Source of the DNA: Foliimonas ilicis
Lineage (GTDB): Bacteria; Pseudomonadota; Alphaproteobacteria; Rhizobiales; Rhizobiaceae
Reading direction: 5' to 3'
Length of the DNA stretch: 64,000 nt
Assembly: GCF_039939195.1 (NCBI RefSeq)
Contig: NZ_JBDUUH010000012.1
Coordinates: forward strand, 1 to 64,000
In this document: positions 8,801 through 16,800 of the stretch, in pieces
Layout: the number at the start of each line of letters is the position of its first letter
How positions within the stretch are numbered: the first letter of the stretch is position 1
Made by a program: the position numbers and the translations under genes
Notes under the pieces: generated by a model
What the model saw: only the letters and a program-made list of their open reading frames with translations
Database searches by the model: none
What the model was told of the DNA's origin: nothing

Positions 8801-9172
8801 TTAGCGGCCGCCGATGATCGGGCAGCCCGGCGCACGGGCATAGACGATGGTCATGCGCTCACCCCATTTGCGGCCGGTAACGCGAATGGAGTTGCGGTTC
8901 ATGCCGGCGACACGCGCGCGGCGCAGACCCATGCGCTCGGCCTTGTTGACGGCGCGTTCTGCAGAGCAGCCGCGCGGACGATCCCAGCCGCGGCCAGGGC
9001 GCTGACGATGATGGCGATAGCCGTCACGGTGATCGACGAATTCGACACCTGCGCCCGACCGGTTTCCGAGATTGAAATAGACGCCTTCAGCACTTGCAGT
9101 GGCGGGCATTGCTGCCAGTGCGCCCAGACCGATGAGCGCTGAAAAGGCAACGGCTTTGAGAGATTTGAACAT
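8801..9172 (-). CDS. Small exported Arg-rich protein of unknown function
   Basis: About 123 residues from the second of two nearby ATGs (9172), which is 8 bases from AGGAG; the ATG at 9178 is too close to it. A signal peptide (about 1-26, ending ATASA) is clear. The mature part is basic, with a His/Arg/Gly-rich stretch followed by a compact C-terminal half with two cysteines (CSAERAVNKAERMGLRRARV ... APGCPIIGG). I recall similar exported proteins in Rhizobiales but know no function. Confidence 0.72.
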   Translation of the reverse strand: MFKSLKAVAFSALIGLGALAAMPATASAEGVYFNLGNRSGAGVEFVDHRDGYRHHRQRPGRGWDRPRGCSAERAVNKAERMGLRRARVAGMNRNSIRVTGRKWGERMTIVYARAPGCPIIGGR

Positions 9173-9313
9173 GAACATGTCTCCTTGTTGACATCGATCC
9201 TTCGTCGCCGAAGTGATGTGCAGACAATGCAGCAAGCTCGCTGAACGGATTACGAACCCGCCATTCATATTCAGTTCATTCGAAATTCGGCCAATTCATG
9301 TCGCCCGCAAGTC

Positions 9314-9799
9314 CTATGGCTCGTCAGCGAGCATATGGTCGAAATATTCGTCAGGCTCGGCAAGATCATCCTCATGCGCGGTGATGCGTCCGCGCATGGA
9401 AATGCCCGCCTCATGCACCGTCTCCGGGCTGCCTGAAACCAGCGGATGCCACCAGTAAAGGTCGTGGCCCTCCGAAATCAGCCTGTAGGCGCAGGTGTTT
9501 GGCAGCCAGCTTATCGTGTGAACGTTTTCCGGCGTCAGACCGACACAATCGGAAACGCGCGCAAGCCTGTTTTCATAATCGCTGCAACGGCAGGTATCGC
9601 CATCGAACAGGCGGCAGCCGACGCTCGTCCAGTAAATATCGCCGGTATCTTCGTCTTCCAGCTTGGAAAGGCAGCATTTGCCGCAGCCGTCGCACAGCGA
9701 TTCCCATTCGACAGGGGTCATCGCTTCGAGCTTCGTGGTCTTCCAGAACGGCATTTCCATCGCCCGCATGTGGCCCGCTATGTGCCTGTCGTCAAGCAT
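9314..9799 (-). CDS. UPF0260/YcgN family Cys-cluster protein
   Basis: Up to 161 residues, with other possible starts at 9769 and 9760. It follows E. coli YcgN along its length: MPFWKTTKLEAMTPVEWESL, the cysteine cluster CDGCGKCC, LEDEDTG, WLPNTCAYRL and WHPLVSGS. The CxxCxxCC motif belongs to the YkgJ-type Zn/Fe-binding superfamily. The protein is cytoplasmic and its role is unknown. Confidence 0.88.
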   Translation of the reverse strand: MLDDRHIAGHMRAMEMPFWKTTKLEAMTPVEWESLCDGCGKCCLSKLEDEDTGDIYWTSVGCRLFDGDTCRCSDYENRLARVSDCVGLTPENVHTISWLPNTCAYRLISEGHDLYWWHPLVSGSPETVHEAGISMRGRITAHEDDLAEPDEYFDHMLADEP

Positions 9800-9945
9800 T
9801 TTGGCCCATTCAGGCTGCGTTCAGCCGCCTGTGACCTAAAGTAGCCGGAGGATTGCCACATGGCGGCCCTAATACAGGCCGCGCCGGAACAAATTCGTGA
9901 CTAGTCTATTTTTGAAGCCAAGGGACACAGACAGGAGACGACCGT

Positions 9946-11892
9946 ATGAAACGCCAAACCAGTATTCTGGCAGGGACGGCACTTGGCCTGCTGATGGCAT
10001 CCGCGCCACTCGGCGCCAATGCTCAGCCCTTCGGCATCGACATGGCTGTGCAAGCGCGCGGCGTACCGGCAAACAATGAAGCGCGTCCGCTGATCCTCGC
10101 ACAGGCGGAGGGAGAACAGACGGAAGAAGAACTGCGCAGGCAGCAGGAACAGCAGGCACCGGCGGAAGAAGCGCCTCCCGCGGCCGAAGAACCTGCACCG
10201 CAGCCGCAACCCGAACCACAGCCCGAGCCTGAACCGGAAGCCGCCCCCGCGCCTGAGGTCGAAGAACCTGCCCAGGCCCCGGAACCGCAGGTTGAAGAAC
10301 CCGCTCCGCAGCCCGACCCGGCACCAGAGCCCGCTCCCGACGTTGAACAGCCGGCGCCCGAGCCACAGGCAGAACAGCCAGCACCTGAGCCTGCTCCAGA
10401 ACCGGAAACTGCCCCGCCGCCCGTCGATACACCGGCGGCCCCGGAACCTGAGCAGCCTGCGCAGGAAGCTCCCGAGCCAGAGGCTCCAGCGGAAGAGCCT
10501 GCTCCCGCACCGGCTGAAGAACCCGCACCTGTACCTGAAGCCCCGGCTCCCGCTCCAGAGCAGCCAGCAGGAGAAGCCCCTGCCGCGCCTTCGCAGGAAG
10601 AACCGGCAGCACCAGAGGCGGAACAGCCCGCTCCTGCCGATCCCTCGGCACCGGCGGCACCATCCGGCGAAGCGCCCGCGCCTCAACCCGGTGAGCCTGC
10701 AGCACCCGATGCTCCTGCACCGGCAGATGGTGCAGCACAGCAACCTGCAGAACAGGCTCCGCCGGTGAACGATGGCAGTGCTGCGCCCATTTTCGACAGC
10801 CAGAAAAGCGAGCCGCAGCCAGCACCGGCCGCACCCGCACCGGCTGACGGAAGCCAGCCGCAACAGCCGGCACAGCAAGCACCCGCTGCAGAACCGGTTG
10901 CACCGCCAGCAGATGACGGCTCCGCGCAGATCGATCTCGTGCGGCCAGCCGAAATCCAGCGCGTGCTTTCGGAAGAAGGTGTGCGGGTTGAGCGCGCGCC
11001 CGATGCGCCGTTCCGCCGCGAGCGGCCACGCAATGCTGAAGTCGTCCGCGAAGTCGGCGACCGTACGATCATCCAGATCAACAATCAGGTCATCGTGCAG
11101 AGCAACGAGCGTCCCCGTATGACACGCGGCGCACGCGACGTCTATTACGAAGACCTTCCGCGCGGCCGCACACGCGAGACGATCGAACGAGAGGACGGCA
11201 CGCGTGTCGTCACCATTCGCGATGAATATGGCGATGTGATCCGTCGTTCGCGCATCATGCCGGACGATCAGGAATATGTGCTCTTCTACGTGGACGAGGA
11301 CAATTACGACCGTGGCCGTGACTGGCGCGATCCGGGCCTCGACCTGCCGCCGCTTCGTGTCGACATCTCGGCCGAGGACTACATTCTCGACGCCGAGCGC
11401 GTGGACGACCCGGAAATGTACTACACCTTCCTCGACCAGCCCCCGGTCGAGCGCGTCCAGCGCCTCTACTCGGTCGATGAGGTCAAGCGTTCGGCCCGTG
11501 TTCGCGACATGACCCGCCGCGTCGATCTCGACACGCTGACCTTCGAATTTGGTTCGGCGTCGATTGCCGAAAGCGAAATCCAGAGGCTGGAAGGCGTGGC
11601 GAATGCGATGGAGAAGATGATGCAGAAGAACCCTGCGGAAACCTTCCTCATCGAAGGTCACACCGATGCGGTCGGTTCCGATGTCGCCAATCTGGCGCTC
11701 TCGGACAGGCGCGCCGAAGCGGTGGCAGATGCGCTGACCAACGTGTTCGGCATCCCGCCGGAAAACCTCGCAACGCAGGGCTATGGCGAAACCTACCTGA
11801 AAATCAGGACGCAATCGCCGGAGCGTGAAAACCGTCGCGTCGCAATCCGGCGCATCACCCCGCTGGTGGCTCCGATCGCCAGCGCCAAGTAA
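9946..11892 (+). CDS. OmpA-family protein with a long Pro/Ala/Glu-rich segment
   Basis: Protein of 648 residues with a signal peptide (about 1-27, ending GANAQ) and AGGAG before its ATG. Residues of about 50-325 are low-complexity Pro, Ala, Glu and Gln, a likely extended spacer. About 330-510 is a mixed charged region, and the last 130 or so residues are an OmpA peptidoglycan-binding domain (FEFGSASI, EGHTDAVGS, LSDRRAEAV, GYGE, NRRVAIRRI). It should anchor to peptidoglycan in the periplasm, with the spacer reaching across the envelope. The same repeats create a long mirror-image open frame on the other strand, which is an artefact. Confidence 0.9.
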   Translation: MKRQTSILAGTALGLLMASAPLGANAQPFGIDMAVQARGVPANNEARPLILAQAEGEQTEEELRRQQEQQAPAEEAPPAAEEPAPQPQPEPQPEPEPEAAPAPEVEEPAQAPEPQVEEPAPQPDPAPEPAPDVEQPAPEPQAEQPAPEPAPEPETAPPPVDTPAAPEPEQPAQEAPEPEAPAEEPAPAPAEEPAPVPEAPAPAPEQPAGEAPAAPSQEEPAAPEAEQPAPADPSAPAAPSGEAPAPQPGEPAAPDAPAPADGAAQQPAEQAPPVNDGSAAPIFDSQKSEPQPAPAAPAPADGSQPQQPAQQAPAAEPVAPPADDGSAQIDLVRPAEIQRVLSEEGVRVERAPDAPFRRERPRNAEVVREVGDRTIIQINNQVIVQSNERPRMTRGARDVYYEDLPRGRTRETIEREDGTRVVTIRDEYGDVIRRSRIMPDDQEYVLFYVDEDNYDRGRDWRDPGLDLPPLRVDISAEDYILDAERVDDPEMYYTFLDQPPVERVQRLYSVDEVKRSARVRDMTRRVDLDTLTFEFGSASIAESEIQRLEGVANAMEKMMQKNPAETFLIEGHTDAVGSDVANLALSDRRAEAVADALTNVFGIPPENLATQGYGETYLKIRTQSPERENRRVAIRRITPLVAPIASAK

Positions 11893-11947
11893 ACGGTCGA
11901 AATTCAGGCTGGCCACATTTCGTGGCCGGCCTGAGAGACGGTTTGAT

Positions 11948-11986
11948 AATTCGCCCTGCCGCGGCAGATGGCCGGCAGGGCGAATT
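11948..11986. repeat. Perfect 14 bp inverted repeat
   Basis: AATTCGCCCTGCCG and its exact complement are separated by 11 bases. There is no T run on either side, so it is not a classic terminator. It shares CCTGCCG with the family A repeats but is otherwise different. Confidence 0.8.
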
Positions 11987-12179
11987 TGCAAGCAGTCTCG
12001 GAAACCTTTTTGCGTTCAAGACGTTATTGGAGCGATGTGAATCACTTTGAGAGATTGTTTGGACGTTCACAGTTTCGCGATCACGCCCATCGGCTGTTGA
12101 ATCGAGACGATGAAACCACCACCTTGGTATCGAATTCAGTTCCCTGCCCCATCCCGAATATCGGGATTGAAGGCAAAAT

Positions 12180-12213
12180 GACCCGGTCCACCTCCAGTGG
12201 CCGGGTCTTTTTT
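12180..12213 (+). terminator. Intrinsic terminator on the plus strand
   Basis: Stem GACCCGG.CCAC / GTGG.CCGGGTC with loop CTCCA is followed by six T. It reads rightward, 290 bases after the OmpA-family gene, so it ends either a long 3' tail or a separate small transcript. Confidence 0.82.
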
Positions 12214-12227
12214 ATGGGCGCCGTGGA

Positions 12228-13094
12228 CTACAAAAACCCCACAACCTTCGTATCGCTCGCCTCGAACGCCGCATCCGGTACAAAGAAGTCCGCGGCCAGC
12301 GGCCCGGAGACATCCGGCGAATATTGCTTGAAATCGGTAACGCCTGCCTCGCGCAGCACCTGCTCGTCGATGAAGAAATTGCCCGTCGTCTCCCGCGAAG
12401 GCCGCGTGAGTATCTCATAGGCCGCATCCGCCATGATCGTCGGCAGGCGCGTCATGGCAGCCACCGTATCCCCGCCCAGAACATTGCGCACGGCGGCGGT
12501 ATCTATCGCCGTCAACGGCCACAGCGAGTTCACCGCCACGCCCTCCTTGGCAAACTCCGCACTCATGCCCAGCGTGCACATCGACATGCCGAACTTCGCC
12601 ATCGTGTAGGCCACATGGCCCTTGAACCATTTGGCCTCCATGTCGAGCGGCGGCGCCAGATTCAAAATGTGAGGGTTTTGCGCCAACAGCAGATGCGGAA
12701 TACATAATTTCGAGATCAGGAACGTCCCACGCGTATTGACCTGATGCATCAGATCGTAGCGTTTCATATCCGTTTCGAGCGTGTCGGTGAGCTGGATCGC
12801 GCTGGCATTGTTGATGCAGATATCGATCCCGCCAAACGTCTCGACAGTCTTGTCGACGGCAGCACGTGACTGTTCCTCGTCACGAATATCGCAGAGAACG
12901 GCCAGCGCCTTTCCGCCTGCCTTTTCGATTTCAGCCGCAGCCGTATAGATCGTGCCCGGAAGTTTAGGATGGGGCTCAGCGGTCTTGGCAGCGATGGTCA
13001 CATTCGCGCCGTCGCGGGCTGCCCGCAATGCAATCGCCAGACCGATGCCGCGTGAACCGCCGGAAATGAAAAGCGTTTTCCCTTTAAGTGACAT
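12228..13094 (-). CDS. SDR-family oxidoreductase, HSDL2-like
   Basis: Protein of 288 residues, Rossmann fold. The nucleotide-binding motif GGSRGIG is at about 12-18, NNAS at about 92 and the catalytic YTMAK (Tyr-x-x-x-Lys) near 168. It follows the HSDL2-like class (HILNL.PPL, WFKGHVAYTMAKFGMSM, WPLTAIDTAAV). The position where these enzymes usually have Ser (NLSPPL) is Ala here, which may weaken catalysis. GGAGGG precedes the start. It lies 39 bases after chrA on the same strand and may share its transcript. The substrate is unknown. Confidence 0.87.
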   Translation of the reverse strand: MSLKGKTLFISGGSRGIGLAIALRAARDGANVTIAAKTAEPHPKLPGTIYTAAAEIEKAGGKALAVLCDIRDEEQSRAAVDKTVETFGGIDICINNASAIQLTDTLETDMKRYDLMHQVNTRGTFLISKLCIPHLLLAQNPHILNLAPPLDMEAKWFKGHVAYTMAKFGMSMCTLGMSAEFAKEGVAVNSLWPLTAIDTAAVRNVLGGDTVAAMTRLPTIMADAAYEILTRPSRETTGNFFIDEQVLREAGVTDFKQYSPDVSGPLAADFFVPDAAFEASDTKVVGFL

Positions 13095-13133
13095 TCTGCC
13101 CTCCTCTTTTACGGAGAGGCTACATTGGTTTTT

Positions 13134-14354
13134 TCAGAAAGCCACCGCAAGCGGTACGGCAACAACCAGAAAAACCACTGCAGACCATGACGGCCATTTG
13201 AGCCAAACCAGCATGGCAAAGGCGATGAGTGCCAGCACGAAGTCGAGCGGCGTCAGAACTGCACTCGTCCAGACCGGATCGTAGAAAGCTGCGGCCAGCA
13301 GCCCGACGACGGCAGCATTCGCGCCGCGCATTGCCGCCTGCGCATTTGCACGGCTACGCAACGCGCTCCAGAAGGGCAATACGCCATAGGCAAGCAAAAA
13401 GCCGGGGAGGAATATCGCAAAGACCGCAATAACCGCCCCTGCCAAGCCATTCGGCCAGGGCGCAGACAATGCGCCCATATAGGCCGCTATGCTGAACAGT
13501 GGGCCAGGCACGGCCTGCGCAACGCCATATCCGGCGAGAAACGCCTCCTGCGAAACCCAACCCGGCGAGACGACGCTCGCTTCCAGCAAAGGCAGCACGA
13601 CATGGCCGCCGCCAAAGACAAGCGCACCGGACCGGTAGAACGCATCGAACATCGCAAAAGCATGAAAGCCGGTAGCGGCGAGCAACGGCCCCGCAACGAA
13701 AATAGCCGCGAACAGCGAAAGGGCCGTCACGCCTGCCCTTCGCGAAACCGAAAACATCAAGCCGCCCGGCTTCGGTTCAACGCCTTTCCGGCAAAGCACC
13801 ACGCCTGCAAGAGCGCCAAGCGCAATGGCCGACAATTGTCCAATGGCCGCGCCAGCAAGCAGCACGATCGCCAGTGCCACAATGGCAATTGCAATGCGGG
13901 TCGCATCCGGCGTCAGTGTTCTGGCCATGCCCCATATCGCCTGCGCAACCACTGCAACGGCCACGAGTTTGAGACCGTGTAGAACACCTTCCGCAATCGG
14001 CCCATCGAAACTCGCCGCGCCATAGGCGAAAGCCAACAGCAGCAGCACGGAGGGCAGCGTAAACGCGATCCAGGCAGCAATGCCGCCGGCGAGGCCACCG
14101 GTACGCCCCACCCCGATCAGGAAGCCGACCTGGCTGGAAGCCGGACCGGGAAGAAACTGGCAGAGCGAAACGAGATCGGCATAAGCATCCTCGTCCAGCC
14201 ATTTCCTGCGCAGAACGAAGGCATCGCGAAAATAGCCGATATGGGCGAGCGGCCCGCCGAACGAGGTCAGGCCCAGTTTGAAAAACGCCGCAAAGACCTC
14301 CGGGACAGATCCCGTAGCGGCTTCACTTGGCTCTGGGGTCGGCTGTGTGTTCAG
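13134..14354 (-). CDS. chrA: ChrA chromate transporter; start codon unclear
   Basis: Hydrophobic protein of the CHR family, thought to export chromate by proton antiport. The conserved N-terminus (FFKLGLTSFGGPLAHIGYFR, then FLPGPASSQVG) is intact and in frame upstream of 14111. The first ATG, GTG or TTG in frame is that GTG at 14111, inside the first domain. A stop closes the frame at 14373-14375; between the two only CTG could start it, the first at 14354 giving about 406 residues. Either a rare CTG start is used or the start has been lost. Two CHR halves are present, as in normal long ChrA. Confidence 0.8.
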   Translation of the reverse strand: MNTQPTPEPSEAATGSVPEVFAAFFKLGLTSFGGPLAHIGYFRDAFVLRRKWLDEDAYADLVSLCQFLPGPASSQVGFLIGVGRTGGLAGGIAAWIAFTLPSVLLLLAFAYGAASFDGPIAEGVLHGLKLVAVAVVAQAIWGMARTLTPDATRIAIAIVALAIVLLAGAAIGQLSAIALGALAGVVLCRKGVEPKPGGLMFSVSRRAGVTALSLFAAIFVAGPLLAATGFHAFAMFDAFYRSGALVFGGGHVVLPLLEASVVSPGWVSQEAFLAGYGVAQAVPGPLFSIAAYMGALSAPWPNGLAGAVIAVFAIFLPGFLLAYGVLPFWSALRSRANAQAAMRGANAAVVGLLAAAFYDPVWTSAVLTPLDFVLALIAFAMLVWLKWPSWSAVVFLVVAVPLAVAF

Positions 14355-14486
14355 GCTGGCGCTCGCAGATCGTTAAGCTGATCGCCATTCCGCGAAAGCC
14401 CCTCTGCGTCAAGCCTTAACCGGCTTTTGCGACAGTCTTGCGAAATCTGGAGCGCTTCGTTTCAAATAGAAACGTAGGCGGGACAG

Positions 14487-14647
14487 CACCCCCCTCTGCC
14501 CTGCCGGGCATCTCCCCCTCAAGGGTGGAGATTATCTTGTCATGAACGCGCGGCACCAATCGCTAACGTTGCAGAATAAAAGCCGAGCGCTGTGTCAGCC
14601 AATCTCCACCCTTGAGGGGGAGATGCCCGGCAGGGCAGAGGGGGGTG
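14487..14647. repeat. Family A palindromic repeat, copy 1 (161 bp)
   Basis: Arms beginning CACCCCCCTCTGCCCTGCCG and running for about 47 bases are inverted around a core of about 67 bases. The core is shared with the copies at 23846 and 59548. Outside the palindrome some likeness continues on both sides (GGGACAGC on the left, GCATCGCGATTCCATC on the right). It fills most of the 320 bases between chrA and the lipoprotein gene. Confidence 0.95.
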
Positions 14648-14675
14648 CATCGCGATTCCATCAAAACAGGCCACT

Positions 14676-14879
14676 CTAATAAACCGCATCAACCCGCGAG
14701 CGGCGCACATCCACGCCACCGGTTCCAGCCGTCACGCTTCCCGAACGACCGCTGGTACTGGTGGTGGTCGCGTCGCTTCGAACCCCGACCACAGTGCCTG
14801 AAACGCCAGCCGCGCAACCGGCCATCGGCAATGTTGCGGCGGAAAGTGCGATCGCGGTGATAATTCCTCGTGCCTGCAT
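14676..14879 (-). CDS. Small putative lipoprotein
   Basis: A 67-residue protein from the ATG at 14879, preceded by AGGA. The signal has lipobox MAGC (Cys about 21), so it should be lipid-modified. The mature 46 residues are rich in Ser, Thr, Gly and Val and resemble no family I know. The longer frame to 14981 lacks a signal at its N-terminus and is rejected. Confidence 0.65.
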   Translation of the reverse strand: MQARGIITAIALSAATLPMAGCAAGVSGTVVGVRSDATTTSTSGRSGSVTAGTGGVDVRRSRVDAVY

Positions 14880-14999
14880 CTTTGCATCCTCGATTTTCGA
14901 AATCATGTGCTGCCACAGATTCATGGCAGCACATCGACAATCAGGGAAACGCCTGCGAATTGAATGCGTTCGGCGCGGCATTTGAATCAGATCATCACT

Positions 15000-15413
15000 T
15001 CAGGACAGATATTGCGCCTGAAACTCCGCACTCGGCGGTATCGGCTTGATCACATCGATCAGAACGCCATTCGGATCGGCGGTGATGAAATGGCGCTGGC
15101 CGAACGCCTCGTCGCGCAGTGGCAGCAGGATCGGCAATCCGGCAGCGCTTACCCTCTCATAGATGACATCAGTGTCGGCGACCTCGAAGTTGATGATGAA
15201 GCCGGATGCCGTCTTGCCTCGCGCTACTTCCGGGATCGTCTCATGATCGAATTGCACGATGCCGAGATTGACGCGCTTGTCCTCGCTCGACTGCAGATGA
15301 AAATACCAGTCGCTTTCAAACAGCGCCTTGAAGCGGAAATGCCGGATGTAGAAATCTGCCGTTTCCGAAACCTTGTCGGTCTGGATCACCGGATAGTAGC
15401 TGGTCGTTTTCAT
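15000..15413 (-). CDS. VOC (glyoxalase/bleomycin-resistance fold) protein
   Basis: Protein of 137 residues with one VOC fold: YYPVIQTDKVSETADFYIRHF at the start and ITADPNGVLIDVIKPI near the end. VOC proteins include glyoxalases, ring-cleavage dioxygenases and drug-binding proteins; which of these applies cannot be told. It is divergent from a TetR regulator and two operator-like dyads lie between them, so it is probably that regulator's target. Confidence 0.83.
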   Translation of the reverse strand: MKTTSYYPVIQTDKVSETADFYIRHFRFKALFESDWYFHLQSSEDKRVNLGIVQFDHETIPEVARGKTASGFIINFEVADTDVIYERVSAAGLPILLPLRDEAFGQRHFITADPNGVLIDVIKPIPPSAEFQAQYLS

Positions 15414-15436
15414 GACTTCCCTTCCTTCCCAAATAA

Positions 15437-15484
15437 ACATACAGTCTGCATGTATATTGAATTAACATACAGGCTGCATGTATG
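15437..15484. promoter_or_regulatory. Two tandem palindromic operators between VOC and TetR genes
   Basis: ACATACAGTCTGCATGTAT (15437-15455) and ACATACAGGCTGCATGTATG (15465-15484) are near-identical dyads, CATACA / TGTATG arms, spaced 28 bases apart. They fill the 68-base gap between the divergent genes; the second overlaps the first TetR ATG. This is what an autoregulating TetR repressor site looks like. Confidence 0.75.
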
Positions 15485-16090
15485 CAAATGGAAAATACGC
15501 GTCGCTCCAATCGCGAACGCACTGAAACCACCCGCGCCGATCTTCTTGCGGCGGCACGGCGGCTTTTCACGGAAAAATCCTATGCGGAAACCGGCACGCC
15601 GGAGATCGTCGCCGCCGCAGGCGTGACACGCGGAGCGCTCTATCACCACTTCCCCGACAAGCAGGCGTTGTTCAAAACCGTCGTTGAGCAGGAAGCGAAA
15701 GCCGTTGCGGAAGAAATCGAGCAATCCAGCCCGGAAACTCTATCGGCTCGCGAAGCTCTGTTGCAGGGCAGCGAGGCATTTCTGAAGGCAATGCGCCAGC
15801 CCGGCCGTATCAGGCTGCTTTTGCTGGATGGGCCTGCGGTGCTGGGCCGTGCGGCCATGGATGAGATCGATGCACGTCACGGCGCACGCACCCTGCGTGC
15901 CGGTCTGGCAATCGCCATGCGCGAAGGCGCGATGAAGAAGCTCCCGCTAGATGCGCTGACCGCCCTCCTGTCATCGGCTTTCGACCGGGCAGCGCTTGCA
16001 ATCGATGCTGGCGCATCGACCAACGAGCATATGGAAGTGCTGACTGGTATCATCGACGGGCTGATGACAAATCAACCTGCGGCTTCATAA
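15482..16090 (+). CDS. TetR-family transcriptional repressor
   Basis: Protein of 202 residues (200 if it starts at the ATG at 15488). The N-terminal helix-turn-helix is typical: RADLLAAARRLFTEKSYAETGTPEIVAAAGVTRGALYHHFPDKQALF, residues about 18-65. The C-terminal ligand-binding part has no family tag that I recognise. It probably represses itself and the divergent VOC gene from the dyads at 15437-15484. The inducer is unknown. Confidence 0.9.
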   Translation: MQMENTRRSNRERTETTRADLLAAARRLFTEKSYAETGTPEIVAAAGVTRGALYHHFPDKQALFKTVVEQEAKAVAEEIEQSSPETLSAREALLQGSEAFLKAMRQPGRIRLLLLDGPAVLGRAAMDEIDARHGARTLRAGLAIAMREGAMKKLPLDALTALLSSAFDRAALAIDAGASTNEHMEVLTGIIDGLMTNQPAAS

Positions 16091-16152
16091 AACGTTTGAA
16101 TATGCGAAGCTGGTCTGTGTTATGGCAGACTTTACACTGCCCGGAGTAGAGA

Positions 16153-16797
16153 ATGGCACGCGAAGCGCTGAATACCCCTGCCGAAATCCCTCAGGAGCTC
16201 GATCGATGGAATTGGGGAGCATTCTTCCTCAACTGGATCTGGGGCATCGGCAACAGCACATTCATCGCGCTTCTGGCGTTCATTCCGATCGTCAACATCA
16301 TCGTCATGATCGTGCTCGGCCTGCGCGGCAGCCGCTGGGCTTGGCAAAACCGCTACTGGCGTGACGCGGAGCATTTTCGCAAAACCCAGCGCAGATGGGC
16401 CATTGCCGGTCTGATTGTATGGATAGTGGTCATCGGCGGCGCAGTCGCTACGATCATCAGCGTACCCTTTGCGATGAAAAGCAGCGAAGCCTATCAGATC
16501 AGCATGGAAACCCTGCGCGCCAACCCGGAAGTGCAGAACGCGCTCGGCGACAACATTGACAGCTCATTCTGGGTCAGCGGAAAGGTCGAGGTTCAGGCGG
16601 GCGGTACGGGTCAGGCACAACTCGGCATTCCGCTGAAAGGCGACAAGGGTGAAGGCAACGCCATCGCCGTCGCCATTCGTACCGGCGGAAATTGGGATAT
16701 GCGCGTCCTTATCGTAAGGGTGGACGGCTCAGACGCACCCATCGTGCTGATAAACAAGGACAATCTGCCCGTGCCCAACAGCGCGATCGGGATTTAG
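16153..16797 (+). CDS. Membrane protein with Coa1-like C-terminal domain
   Basis: Protein of 214 residues. The N-terminal part has a hydrophobic stretch (about 23-57) with the WNWGAFFLNWIWG pattern common in small membrane proteins, and a second membrane helix lies at about 83-106. After it comes a soluble domain (ANPEVQNALGDNI, WVSGKVEVQAGGTGQAQLGIPLKGDKGEG, RTGGNWDM) resembling Coa1, a mitochondrial cytochrome oxidase assembly factor. No oxidase gene is nearby, so any role in oxidase assembly is inference. Confidence 0.72.
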   Translation: MAREALNTPAEIPQELDRWNWGAFFLNWIWGIGNSTFIALLAFIPIVNIIVMIVLGLRGSRWAWQNRYWRDAEHFRKTQRRWAIAGLIVWIVVIGGAVATIISVPFAMKSSEAYQISMETLRANPEVQNALGDNIDSSFWVSGKVEVQAGGTGQAQLGIPLKGDKGEGNAIAVAIRTGGNWDMRVLIVRVDGSDAPIVLINKDNLPVPNSAIGI

Positions 16798-16800
16798 TTT

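Larger units (their letters stand above)
11893..12227. other. Intergenic stretch with two hairpins and a terminator
   Basis: No protein gene was seen. It holds a hairpin at 11905-11933 (CAGGC.GGCCAC / GTGGCC.GCCTG), a perfect 14 bp inverted repeat at 11948-11986, and a strong terminator at 12180-12213. About 190 bases lie between the second hairpin and the terminator, enough for a small RNA, but I do not recognise one. Confidence 0.6.

Noticed and set aside
9901..11991. Open frame of 696 codons opposite the OmpA-family gene
   Set aside because: It is the mirror of the Pro/Ala/Glu repeats, giving Arg/Cys/Gly-rich nonsense, while the plus strand has a signal peptide and an OmpA domain.
14487..14647. 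CRISPR array from repeated GC-rich blocks
   Set aside because: The repeats are single palindromes scattered kilobases apart, not regularly spaced direct repeats, and there are no cas genes.
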